Source: JADCRZ01 sp041751095 (GTDB lineage Bacteria > Bacteroidota > Bacteroidia > Chitinophagales > Chitinophagaceae). From it: a DNA stretch of 64,000 nt. The notes under the pieces are model-generated. The model ran no database searches. It saw only the letters and a list, made by a program, of their open reading frames with translations, and was not told the origin of the DNA. Positions 33,489-42,401 of this stretch are shown piece after piece (position 1 is the stretch's first letter; each line of letters opens with the position of its first letter). Where the stretch lies: the NCBI GenBank assembly GCA_041751095.1, contig JBGSYC010000147.1, forward strand, positions 27,849 through 91,848, written 5' to 3'. Made by a program: the position numbers and the translations under genes.

Positions 33489-34301
33489 TTGGAAAAGTTA
33501 GTCATCATACCTACATACAATGAAAAGGAGAATATCGCGGCTATTCTGGCTGCAATTTTCTCATTGAATTACGAGTATCATGTGCTGGTGATTGATGATG
33601 GTTCTCCTGATGGTACAGCGGCCATTGTTAAAAGTCTGCTAAGCAAATTCCCCGGCAGACTTTTTATCCAGGAAAGACACGGAAAACTGGGATTGGGCAC
33701 TGCATATATCACCGGCTTCAATTGGGCTGTTAAAAGAGGGTATTCCTATATTTTTGAAATGGACGCTGATTTTTCGCATAACCCCGCAGACCTTCAACGC
33801 CTCTATGAGGCCTGCAAAACCGGGGGGGCTGATGTAGCGGTCGGTTCGAGGTATATAAAAGGAGGGGGAAAAGTACACTGGCCCTGGGATCGTGTGTTGT
33901 TATCTAAAGGGGCATCTCTTTATACACGGCTAATTACCTGGATGCCTGTTCAGGATCCTACGGCAGGTTTTGTTTGCTACAGGAAAAGTGTTTTGGAAGC
34001 CATCAACCTTGATGAAATAAGATTTACAGGGTATGCCTTCCAGATCGAGATGAAATTCGCTTCCTGGAAGTTAGGATTCAGGATTAAAGAAGTGCCGATC
34101 ATCTTTGAAGACCGTCAGTTAGGGGTTTCTAAAATGAATAAGGGAATTATAAAAGAAGGAGTGCTTGGTGTGCTTAAGCTACGGTGGTATAGTTTGTTCA
34201 AAAACTACGGAAAGCGCGTGAAAAGGCCCGGCCTGGAAATGTTACCCGAAGTAGAAAAGGAAATTTTTGCTGCGAGCACTAACCCGGTAGACAGCAACTA
34301 A
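33489..34301 (+). CDS. Polyprenol monophosphomannose synthase-like glycosyltransferase (GT2)
   Basis: 270 residues from the TTG at 33489, which gives the standard family start (M)EKLVIIPTYNEKENI; a TTG 54 bases upstream is also in frame but adds unrelated residues. GT2 features are VLVIDDGSPDGTA, RHGKLGLGTAYITGF, EMDADFSHNPADLQRL (the metal-binding DAD), VGSRYIKGGGKVHWPWDR and DPTAGFVCYR. It transfers a sugar from GDP-mannose or a similar donor to a lipid carrier at the inner face of the membrane, with no C-terminal membrane part. Donor and acceptor are not shown by sequence. Confidence 0.9.
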   Translation: MEKLVIIPTYNEKENIAAILAAIFSLNYEYHVLVIDDGSPDGTAAIVKSLLSKFPGRLFIQERHGKLGLGTAYITGFNWAVKRGYSYIFEMDADFSHNPADLQRLYEACKTGGADVAVGSRYIKGGGKVHWPWDRVLLSKGASLYTRLITWMPVQDPTAGFVCYRKSVLEAINLDEIRFTGYAFQIEMKFASWKLGFRIKEVPIIFEDRQLGVSKMNKGIIKEGVLGVLKLRWYSLFKNYGKRVKRPGLEMLPEVEKEIFAASTNPVDSN

Positions 34302-34402
34302 CACTGATTTTACCGCATTTACAATCGATACATACGGTGAATGAGTCAATGTATGAAATACGGAAAACTTCCCATAGACAATACTCCGGTTCTCATTTTT
34401 TC

Positions 34403-35326
34403 ATGAAGCGCCCATTTATCGATTTACATTTGGCTGTTTTTCTCGCCGGATTTACCGGTGTGCTGGGAAAACTAATCTCTTTGAATGAATCCCTGCTGGT
34501 GTGGTATCGTTTGCTCATTACAGCTGTTACGCTTTGTGGTATTTTCATATGGCGCCGCTCTTTTCCCAGGATGTCATTTAAAAGCCTGATCCGAATCTTT
34601 GGAGTAGGTACTATAGTAGCACTTCATTGGGTATCGTTTTACGGGAGCATAAAATATTCGAACGTATCCATCGCGCTGGTATGTTTTTCCACACTTGGTT
34701 TTTTTTCTGCTATGCTTGAGCCGCTGATGATGGCAAGAAAAATATCCGTTGCAGAAATGCTTCTTGGTATGTTTGCGATCGCAGGCGTGTACCTGATCTT
34801 CCATTTCGATACGGCATACGGCAAAGGAATTATATTCGGGATAATCTCCGCAATATTAGCAGCTCTATTCACCATTCTCAATAAAAAGTTGCTGCTAAAG
34901 CATGATGCCGTGGCAATTACCCTCTATGAGCTGATCGGTGGGTTCCTCGTATTAACTTTATTGTTGCCTGTGTATTTTTCCGTATTTAATCTTGAGTTTG
35001 CTCTTCCTCAAAAATGGGATTGGCTGTGGCTGCTTGTTTTAAGCTGGCTGTGTACGGTTCTCGCGTTCTTTCTTTCCCTTCGTGCATTGAAGGTTATTTC
35101 GCCGTTTACAGTAAATCTTACCTATAACCTCGAGCCGGTATATGGTATCGCGTTGGCATTTATGATCTATCATGAGAACGAATATCTTGGCAGTGGTTTT
35201 TACGCCGGACTATTGATCATCATCGTAGCAGTGGCGTTGCAAATGGTAAGAGTGTATACCGCCGGAAAGAAACTGCTGCCGGCTAAAGCGATCAATAATG
35301 ATGATCGTTCTGCGTCTGATTTCTAA
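34403..35326 (+). CDS. EamA/DMT-family transporter
   Basis: 307 residues from the ATG at 34403; an in-frame ATG 66 bases upstream would add a polar, non-membrane lead. About ten membrane helices in two EamA repeats: the first around AVFLAGFTGVLGKLISL to AGVYLIFHF, the second around IIFGIISAILAALFTILNKK to IIIVAVALQMV. Such proteins export small metabolites or amino acids. The substrate is unknown. Its stop is two bases from the end of a convergent gene. Confidence 0.87.
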   Translation: MKRPFIDLHLAVFLAGFTGVLGKLISLNESLLVWYRLLITAVTLCGIFIWRRSFPRMSFKSLIRIFGVGTIVALHWVSFYGSIKYSNVSIALVCFSTLGFFSAMLEPLMMARKISVAEMLLGMFAIAGVYLIFHFDTAYGKGIIFGIISAILAALFTILNKKLLLKHDAVAITLYELIGGFLVLTLLLPVYFSVFNLEFALPQKWDWLWLLVLSWLCTVLAFFLSLRALKVISPFTVNLTYNLEPVYGIALAFMIYHENEYLGSGFYAGLLIIIVAVALQMVRVYTAGKKLLPAKAINNDDRSASDF

Positions 35327-35328
35327 CC

Positions 35329-36048
35329 CTACGCTTCTCCTGTGGAAATATATCTCACGAGGGTCCTTTTGGCAATAGGAAGCAAGGTTTCTTCAAGTGG
35401 ATAATGAGAACTGGTTTCAATGCTATAAACTGCGGGATTTGGCAATTGTTTACGGTAACGGATTAATTCTGATTTTATATTCCCATAGGTATTGACGAAA
35501 TTCTTTTGCCAGCTATCAATATAATCTGTTTTGATACCACGGTACTTTTCGTCATGCTTTTCAAAGATGGTGATGCGGTAATAGTATACGAAGGTTTGAT
35601 GAATCGTTGCATTCTGAAGGAACATGTATCCTTCATTTGTTTCTAACGGGATTATTCCCACCGGTGCAATTTTAAGGCTTCCTTCAACTGATTCGTAAAT
35701 TTCAGCGCCATTGCTGATGGTTGTCTTCATTTTCTTTGCCGAGTAATTAATGATGTTTTCCAGTTCATCCATTAATTCGTCGTCCGCAATCATCCGTTCA
35801 TATAAAAGTTCCAGTTGCTCAAGGTTTATATCATTCAGTTGCTTTGGAAATTTTTCCTGGAGATATTTTTTATTCTCCCGGAAAGAAACAAGGTTATTGT
35901 AATGAAAGATAAGGTCAGCTAACTGTGGATACAATTTCTGCTGGTCAAAATATTTATTCACCTCCTGCAGGTATGCAAGCAGTGTGTATCGTTTTAGTTC
36001 AAAATCAATGTAGCCCTCTGCGAACCATGTTTCTGATAATGTTTTCAT
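35329..36048 (-). CDS. Conserved-looking hypothetical protein
   Basis: 239 residues, no signal or membrane segments. The N-terminal half is helical (YIDFELKRYTLLAYLQEVNK, LLYERMIADDELMDELENII). The C-terminal half has more strands (GSLKIAPVGIIPLETNEGYM, TFVYYYRITIFEKHDEKYRG) and ends ESSHYPLEETLLPIAKRTL-like. I do not recognise the family. Codon use and composition match the neighbours, so I accept it as a real cytoplasmic protein. The 500-base stretch to its right has no other intact gene. Confidence 0.75.
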   Translation of the reverse strand: MKTLSETWFAEGYIDFELKRYTLLAYLQEVNKYFDQQKLYPQLADLIFHYNNLVSFRENKKYLQEKFPKQLNDINLEQLELLYERMIADDELMDELENIINYSAKKMKTTISNGAEIYESVEGSLKIAPVGIIPLETNEGYMFLQNATIHQTFVYYYRITIFEKHDEKYRGIKTDYIDSWQKNFVNTYGNIKSELIRYRKQLPNPAVYSIETSSHYPLEETLLPIAKRTLVRYISTGEA

Positions 36049-36572
36049 TTGCTCTTTTTTAAATGTTCAACCGGCGATAGATCACTGCATGGGTAAACGG
36101 ATTCATGAATTTAAATAATTTTGATGAAGACTTAAAGTATGCACCAAATTTTAATTCGTTAAATTCTACACTGAAATGCGTCTTTTCATTGGCGGCATGC
36201 AGAAACCGAAGCTTTCTTTAGATGTATTGTTGACATGGGCGCAGGCCTCTTAAATGTTTAGTTAACGAAGAACTAAGCGTTCATAGTACATTCCTGATTA
36301 TTGAGTCGTGCTACGTGCGGCTAACTGGCGAAAGCTTTAGGACTGTTATTGCCAACCAATTCGGGCAGGGAATGTGGCGGGACGGCTTTGATGTGAGTAA
36401 CCGCTGATGATACAGTAGGTGTTGATGAAACTAACGCCAACCCCGGGACAACGTCATGTTTACGAACCTTAAGTTGATGCCCTTGCGCAGGGGCCCATCT
36501 TTGATCTGGTTGTAAAAGTCAGGAGAAGGAGGTTGAATGCCGTAACGCTTTAGGAGAGTTTATGTTTCCGAA
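36049..36572. other. Long intergenic stretch with a protein-like leftward fragment
   Basis: There is no intact gene. A leftward frame at 36431-36559 encodes 42 residues with no ATG at its beginning: LLKRYGIQPPSPDFYNQIKD then GPLRKGINLRFVNMTLSRGW. The composition looks like the C-terminus of a real protein, but I cannot name it. The rest shows no promoter, hairpin or repeat that I can support. Confidence 0.4.
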
Positions 36573-37961
36573 TTATATTTCCCTTTGCGGATCAAAATTT
36601 TCCAGTTCGTGGGCTACCGCAGTAAGAAACGTTGCGCCAAGGCTTCCGTCGATGATCCGGTGATCGTAAGACATAGACAGGTACATCATATGCCGGATGG
36701 CAATTGAATCACCCATAGGAGTCTCCACAACAACCGGGCGTTTTTTTATCACACCTACAGCAAGTATGGCTACCTGAGGCTGGTTGATAATGGGTGTACC
36801 CATCAGGCTTCCAAAGCTGCCGACATTGGTTAAGGTGAATGTTCCACCCTGGATCTCATCAGGCCTGAGTTTGTTATTGCGGGCGTTCTCAGCCAGGCTA
36901 TTCACTTGTTTGGTGAGCCCCACAAGGTTCAACTGGTCGGCATTTCGTACCACAGGCACAATCAGGTTTCCATTGGGCAGGGCTGTAGCCATTCCGATAT
37001 TGATATCCTTTTTGATAATGATCTTATCACCGTCTAAGGAACTATTGATTAACGGGTATTTTTTAATGCACCTGACCACCGCTTCAAGGAACAGGGGAGT
37101 GAAGGTGATTTTAGTGCCCTCCCTCTTCTCAAAATCCTTCCTTATTCTGTCGCGCCATAACACCATGTTTGTAACATCGGCTTCAGAAAAGCTGGTCACG
37201 TGCGCACTCGTTTGTTTACTGCGTACCATGTGGTCCGCGATCAACTTCCGCATGCGATCCATTTCAATAATCTCTACGTTTCCGCTATAAACAGCAGGCG
37301 AATCATTTGTATGAGACAAAGACGTTTCCTGAGGCAGAAGCTGGGGATTTACCGGCGATCCGGGGGATTGTTCTTTTGGTTTATTTTCCCGTTCAGATGA
37401 GACCATAGTGAACCCGGCTGCCTTGTTTTCTTTTTTGCCATCGACAAACTGAAGGATGTCTTTTTTTGTCACCCTTCCCTCGTTACCGGTGCCATGTATA
37501 TTTTCCAATTCAGCCAGGCTGATCCCCTCACTTGCAGCAATATTTAAAACCAGGGGCGAATAAAATTTATTTGCAGGCGCAGGCGCCTGCTGCTGATCGG
37601 CAGAACGTTCTGCTGCTGAAATATTGTTGTTGCGGGCTTCCGTTGGTGCCCCGGTTTGAGCAGGCCTGGCATTTTCCGGAACAGGCCGGGCATCCTGTTC
37701 ATGTTTATTATTCCCCCCGTTGGCTGTTCTGATCCTGGCAATTACGGTGCCGATAGGAACAACGTCATTAACTTCAAATAAAACATCTTCGATAACACCC
37801 TGAACGGTACTGGGTACTTCACTATCAACCTTATCAGTAGCAATTTCCAATACGGTCTCATCCTGCTCTACCATCTCGCCAGGTTTTTTCAGCCATTTCA
37901 AAACAGTGGCCTCTACGATACTTTCACCCATTCTCGGCATTACGAGGTCAACTATTGCCAT
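36573..37961 (-). CDS. 2-oxo acid dehydrogenase E2 (dihydrolipoamide acyltransferase)
   Basis: 462 residues. The N-terminal lipoyl domain (1-80) has VLEIATDKVDSEVPS with the lipoylated Lys. A Gln/Ala/Pro-rich linker follows, then the E3/E1-binding domain FYSPLVLNIAASEGISLAEL with GTGNEGRVTKKDIL (about 135-175). The acyltransferase core (about 230-455) ends with MSYDHRIIDGSLGATFL, containing the catalytic His and Asp. This is the core of a pyruvate, 2-oxoglutarate or branched-chain complex. The single lipoyl domain and the DRMRKLIADHMV start of the core fit a branched-chain type or generic complex. The E1 genes are not adjacent; a lipoamide dehydrogenase gene is 15 kb to the right. Confidence 0.92.
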   Translation of the reverse strand: MAIVDLVMPRMGESIVEATVLKWLKKPGEMVEQDETVLEIATDKVDSEVPSTVQGVIEDVLFEVNDVVPIGTVIARIRTANGGNNKHEQDARPVPENARPAQTGAPTEARNNNISAAERSADQQQAPAPANKFYSPLVLNIAASEGISLAELENIHGTGNEGRVTKKDILQFVDGKKENKAAGFTMVSSERENKPKEQSPGSPVNPQLLPQETSLSHTNDSPAVYSGNVEIIEMDRMRKLIADHMVRSKQTSAHVTSFSEADVTNMVLWRDRIRKDFEKREGTKITFTPLFLEAVVRCIKKYPLINSSLDGDKIIIKKDINIGMATALPNGNLIVPVVRNADQLNLVGLTKQVNSLAENARNNKLRPDEIQGGTFTLTNVGSFGSLMGTPIINQPQVAILAVGVIKKRPVVVETPMGDSIAIRHMMYLSMSYDHRIIDGSLGATFLTAVAHELENFDPQREI

Positions 37962-38119
37962 GTATTGCTAATTAAAAAATTAAAGTTTGTAGTTGTGCGG
38001 GGCAAAACGATACATAAAAAAATCTTCCGACCCGGTCAGTAAGATCATCAATCGGTTCAGGATAGCCTCCATAAGTACACTACCACAAATTCAAAGGTAA
38101 TTATTTCCTACTTATCGCT

Positions 38120-39382
38120 TCACATACCTTGTGATAGAACAAATCGCCTCAAAAAAGTCAGCGCATTGTTCGCGGTCAGTTCTATATTCCTTCTCCGGTC
38201 GAATCGAAAATTAAACTTCTGAGTAACGGTTTGCAAGTGATTTCCCACAGCTATCCAGACAAGCCCTACCGGTTTTTCTGCGCTCCCTCCATCGGGCCCC
38301 ATAATTCCGCTTACCGCAACAGCATAATCAGTTTTCATTGCAGATAATGCACCCTTCACCATCTGGCTGACTGTCGCCTCACTCACAGCTCCGTCTGTTT
38401 GCAGGGTATTTTCTGATACATTCAGCAGATACTGTTTTGCCTCATTGGCGTAACTTACTATACTTCCTTTAAAGAAGAGCGAAGCTCCCGGTTCTGAAGT
38501 AAGCAGATGGGCAATATAGCCGCCCGTGCAGCTTTCAGCCGTTGAAAGTGTCATCCCCTCCTTCTTGAAAATTTTGGATATTACTACCTGAATAGGATCA
38601 TCCTCGTCGGTAACAAGGTGTTCTTCCACCAATTGTTTCATCTTTTGGAATTGCGCATTTACTTCAGATGCAATGATTTCTTTAACCGCGCCTATGCCGG
38701 TTAACCTCAGGCGCACCATGCCATAATTTGGCAGGTAGGCCAGTTTAATGTGTGGCGGCAGGTTTGTTTCAAAATCCTTTACTTTTTCTGAAAGAAAGGA
38801 TTCACCTATGCCCGCCGTCAGCAATGTGTTGGAGACGATTGCCGGCATGTTAAAAAACTGTGGAAGCCGGGGCAAAACATAATCGGTCATCATGCCTTTC
38901 ATTTCGTGCGGAACCCCTGGCATGCTCACGTAAATCTTGTTTGTTTTCTCAAACCACATCCCCGGCGCTGTTCCCCTCTTATTTGGAATTACTGTGCATA
39001 CGTCGGGAACTTCCGCCTGTTTGTAGTTTGATGCAATCATTGGCCGGTTTAACCTGGAGAAGATTTGTTTCACATTTTCGAGGGCGCCCTCATCCACTAT
39101 TAGTCTGCCGCCAAAATATTCGCAAAGAACCGGTTTGGTAATATCATCGGAGGTGGGGCCTAAGCCTCCGGTGATAAGAATAATATCCGTATCCCTGCTT
39201 TCTTCGTCAAGAGCTTTGATAATATCGTTGCAATTATCTCCGACAGCCACCCTTCTTCTAAGCCATACACCTGCCTTGTTAAGCTCAGCCGCCATCCAGG
39301 TGCTGTTGGTATCTACCACCTGACCGATCAACAGCTCGTCGCCGACAGTAATGATGGAAGCATAGATTTGTTTTACATTCAT
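38120..39382 (-). CDS. cinA: CinA-family competence/damage-inducible protein
   Basis: 420 residues. The N-terminal MoCF-like domain (1-170) starts with YASIITVGDELLIGQVVDTN and has ITGGLGPTSDDITKPVL and SMPGVPHEMKGMM. A middle segment and the C-terminal CinA domain (about 255-415) follow, with LSTAESCTGGYIAHLLTSEP, GSIVSYANEAKQYLLNV and AVSGIMGPDGGSAEKPVGLV. Members hydrolyse the pyrophosphate of ADP-ribose and deamidate nicotinamide mononucleotide in pyridine nucleotide recycling. It is divergent from the dacB gene. Confidence 0.93.
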   Translation of the reverse strand: MNVKQIYASIITVGDELLIGQVVDTNSTWMAAELNKAGVWLRRRVAVGDNCNDIIKALDEESRDTDIILITGGLGPTSDDITKPVLCEYFGGRLIVDEGALENVKQIFSRLNRPMIASNYKQAEVPDVCTVIPNKRGTAPGMWFEKTNKIYVSMPGVPHEMKGMMTDYVLPRLPQFFNMPAIVSNTLLTAGIGESFLSEKVKDFETNLPPHIKLAYLPNYGMVRLRLTGIGAVKEIIASEVNAQFQKMKQLVEEHLVTDEDDPIQVVISKIFKKEGMTLSTAESCTGGYIAHLLTSEPGASLFFKGSIVSYANEAKQYLLNVSENTLQTDGAVSEATVSQMVKGALSAMKTDYAVAVSGIMGPDGGSAEKPVGLVWIAVGNHLQTVTQKFNFRFDRRRNIELTANNALTFLRRFVLSQGM

Positions 39383-39694
39383 ACAAAAAAGTATTCTGAG
39401 TATTTGTTGGCTAAGGTATATTACAAAACAACCAAAACTTCAGCAAGTTTACGGGCGTTTTATCCGGAAAGAAGTTACTATGGTTGTCTTACGATCACAA
39501 CAGCAGCAATGGTAATTAAAGATTTTATAGCCTTTGACGTAGAAAGGAGGCATCTTTTAATAACCGGAAGGGTTCTTCGTGAGTCGCAGCTGGATGAAAT
39601 TATCCGTTACATTTGCGTCTCATATTTTTACATTGTCCGTTTGATGAAGAAACGACCCTTCCTGCGCGACATTTGTCTGAATAAATATCATCTC

Positions 39695-41089
39695 ATGCAA
39701 AGACTGTTTACCTGTATTATAAGCGCGGCATTTGTTTACTCATCCTTTGGTCAGGATATCATTCCAAGGCTTAATGATGCAGTGAAAAAGTTGGAAGAAG
39801 ATGCGATGATGAAGCACGGGATGATGAGTCTGCATGTAGCAGACAGCAAAACAGGCAACACGGTTTTCAGTAAAAATGCGCAGGTAGGGCTTGCTCCGGC
39901 AAGCTGTCAGAAAGTGATCACCAGCGTTGCCGCTTTTGAAATCCTGGGAGGTAATTACCGCTATAAAACGCAACTAAGCTATGACGGGAGAATCGAAGGA
40001 ACCGTTTTAAAGGGGAGCCTTTACATCACAGGTAGCGGAGATCCTACACTTGGAAGCCCCAGGTTTATTGCAACAACAGAAACCGTAATCCTGCAGCAGT
40101 GGATTGCTACAATACGAAAGCTCGGGATATCAGGCATAGAAGGCTGGATTTTTTGCAAGAATGGAAAGTGGAGCAGTGCCACCATTCCTGACGGCTGGAT
40201 ATGGCAGGACATAGGCAACTATTACGGCGCAGGCGCACAGTTGCTAAACTGGAGAGAAAATCAGTATGACCTTACGTTAAAATCGGGCAATGTATTCGGC
40301 GACACCTGCGAAATAGTTTCTGCTACGCCGGAATTATACCGGGTAGATCTTACCTGTGAGGTAACTGCCGGTGAAAAGGGGAGTGGCGACAATGCTTATA
40401 TTTATCTTGCGCCTTATACCAATACAGGCTTTGTACGCGGCACTATCCCTCCTGGTAAGGCTGCATTTAGTATATCCGGATCATTTCCAAACAGCGCTGT
40501 TCAACTACAGTTTTTATTCACGAAAGCACTTGGCAAAGGAGGGATCCGGATACCGGCGCCGGTAAGTCCGTATTTAAACCCGTCAACAGGTAAAGAAACA
40601 ATCATTTCTACGGTCTTGTCTCCTCCGCTGGACAGCATCAATTACTGGTTCATGCGGAGAAGCATTAACCTGTACGGGGAAGCTTTGTTAAAAACAATTG
40701 CGTTTCAGCAGGAAGGGATCGGGTCCACTTCGGGGGGAGTAGAAAAGATAAGATCGTTCTGGAGCGAACGGGGAATAGAAAGGTCTGCACTGAATATTTT
40801 TGATGGCAGTGGATTGTCTCCGCAGAACCGTGTTACCGCGGATGCTTTGGTAAAAGTAATGCTGTATGCAAGAGGTAAAACGTGGTTTAAATCTTTTTAT
40901 AACGCCCTGCCACTGATCAATGGCATACGAATGAAAAGCGGTTCTATTGGCGGGGCAAGAAGCTTTGCGGGGTACATTACGGGCAGGAACGGAAATGAGT
41001 ATACCTTCGCGATTCTGGTAAATAATTACGATGGCAGCGCAACGGAGATGGTAAGCAAAATGTATAGATTGCTCGATATTTTAAAATAA
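39695..41089 (+). CDS. dacB: D-alanyl-D-alanine carboxypeptidase/endopeptidase (PBP4 type)
   Basis: 464 residues from the ATG at 39695, which gives a signal peptide MQRLFTCIISAAFVYSSFGQ. The frame stays open for a further 109 codons upstream, but that part shows no domain and would bury the signal. Penicillin-binding motifs: SCQK (residues 70-73, catalytic Ser), SINLYGEALLK (SxN) and MKSGSIGGA (the KTG box as KSG). The large insertion between SxxK and SxN, typical of PBP4, is present (LYITGSGDPTLGSPRF). It trims or cleaves peptidoglycan cross-links in the periplasm. Confidence 0.9.
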   Translation: MQRLFTCIISAAFVYSSFGQDIIPRLNDAVKKLEEDAMMKHGMMSLHVADSKTGNTVFSKNAQVGLAPASCQKVITSVAAFEILGGNYRYKTQLSYDGRIEGTVLKGSLYITGSGDPTLGSPRFIATTETVILQQWIATIRKLGISGIEGWIFCKNGKWSSATIPDGWIWQDIGNYYGAGAQLLNWRENQYDLTLKSGNVFGDTCEIVSATPELYRVDLTCEVTAGEKGSGDNAYIYLAPYTNTGFVRGTIPPGKAAFSISGSFPNSAVQLQFLFTKALGKGGIRIPAPVSPYLNPSTGKETIISTVLSPPLDSINYWFMRRSINLYGEALLKTIAFQQEGIGSTSGGVEKIRSFWSERGIERSALNIFDGSGLSPQNRVTADALVKVMLYARGKTWFKSFYNALPLINGIRMKSGSIGGARSFAGYITGRNGNEYTFAILVNNYDGSATEMVSKMYRLLDILK

Positions 41090-41118
41090 CTTCAGCAAAT
41101 AATAATAATAAAAATTCG

Positions 41119-41550
41119 ATGGAGCAAAATTATAAAAATTATACCCGGATCGTTCCTGTGTATCACTACGTTACTTTGCTGGCGATTTTAGCGGTAACTA
41201 TCGGGTCTTTTGTGAATCTGTCTAATAGCTGGAGAAATCATAACAATCTATACTCTGCCTCTTTGATCTGTGTAATAACCCTGATCTTATCAAGCTTTTA
41301 CTGGTTTATTCGCAGCTTCCCTTTGAGAGCGCAGGATCGCGCCATACGGGCAGAAGAAAACCTGCGTCATTTTGTTTTTGCAGGCAAGATGTTAGACCCC
41401 CGTTTGCGCATAGGCCAGATTATCGCACTGCGCTTTGCTTCTGATGAAGAATTTGTGGAGCTTGCGCGCAGGGCTGCCGAAGAGAATATTGGAGGCAGGG
41501 AGATAAAGAAGATAATTAAGAGCTGGAGGGCTGATCATTACCGGGTTTAG
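41119..41550 (+). CDS. DUF6526 family membrane protein
   Basis: 143 residues with two helices near the N-terminus (YVTLLAILAVTIGSFVNL and LICVITLILSSFYWFI) and a soluble C-terminal part, ARRAAEENIGGREIKKIIKS. The opening EQNYKNYTRIVPVYHYVT and the RAQDRAIRAEENLRHFVF segment are family marks as I know them. No function is assigned. It lies 29 bases after dacB and is probably co-transcribed. Confidence 0.8.
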   Translation: MEQNYKNYTRIVPVYHYVTLLAILAVTIGSFVNLSNSWRNHNNLYSASLICVITLILSSFYWFIRSFPLRAQDRAIRAEENLRHFVFAGKMLDPRLRIGQIIALRFASDEEFVELARRAAEENIGGREIKKIIKSWRADHYRV

Positions 41551-41742
41551 TTCCGTTCCCCCGGTTCAGGCATTTTGATTCAGGAAACGGCGTTGCAGTT
41601 TCTCAAGCTGCATAACCGGTCTGGCTTCCGCAAAGCGAACGCGTATGTTGGTTGCTGTTACATACATGACAAAGATAATTCATGCAGGATCATCAGCTAC
41701 ATGCTGATGATGGTTGAGTTACATATCCTGGTGAAAAAGATG

Positions 41743-42147
41743 TTAGCGCATCAGTCCGTCGACGCTTACTTTTCCCGGTCCGCATAGCAGAATGACCATA
41801 AAACACGCCAGGAACAACGCAGGCTTTTCTCCCTCGTCAAAAACATCTACATCATGCGCCTTGACCAATGCTACGGACATTACCACAATAAGCGGGAGCA
41901 CCACTAACCGTGAAAATAAGCCTATGATCACAAACATCGAACAAAAGAACTCGGCGAATACTACAAGTGATAACGATACGGTGCTGCCCATTCCCATAAA
42001 ATTCATGAATCTGCCCTTTACTTCGGCAAAATGAACAAGATTGCTATAGCCATGCGACATGATCAACGCACCCGCACTCACGCGAAGCAAAAGCATAGCA
42101 ATGTTAAACGAAGCAGGGCTGTAATTAACCGAAAAAAATTTTTTCAT
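41743..42147 (-). CDS. DoxX family membrane protein
   Basis: 134 residues from the ATG at 42147 (a TTG six codons upstream is less likely). Four membrane helices: IAMLLLRVSAGALIMSHGY, STVSLSLVVFAEFFCSMFVI, LVVLPLIVVMSVALVKAHD and KPALFLACFMVILLCG. LRVSAGALIMSHGYSNL with the HG pair is the DoxX mark. Such proteins are linked to redox or quinone-related membrane functions, without a defined activity. The 190 bases to its left have no gene. Confidence 0.88.
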   Translation of the reverse strand: MKKFFSVNYSPASFNIAMLLLRVSAGALIMSHGYSNLVHFAEVKGRFMNFMGMGSTVSLSLVVFAEFFCSMFVIIGLFSRLVVLPLIVVMSVALVKAHDVDVFDEGEKPALFLACFMVILLCGPGKVSVDGLMR

Positions 42148-42401
42148 AGCTTGATTTCTTTTCAAAAGTATAGATTCAAACTGAACTTAAATAAAATGTT
42201 AATCCTTGCACTTATCCACAGGTGTTTGGAATGATGTTTGGTCGTAGCTAAAATAAATTGAAACTTTACCGCGTTGTACAATCGGTGGTTCGGTCTTAAA
42301 CAGATGCTGCGTGCCGTATTTGTGCAGGTTTGTTTAAGTAATCATTACATTTAACAGGTTTGTATGCCCGTCTCCTGTGCAGGGCCCTAAAGATATCAGC
42401 A

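Noticed and set aside
36784..37290. 168-codon rightward frame inside the E2 gene
   Set aside because: The opposite strand encodes a textbook acyltransferase; this frame has no recognisable feature.
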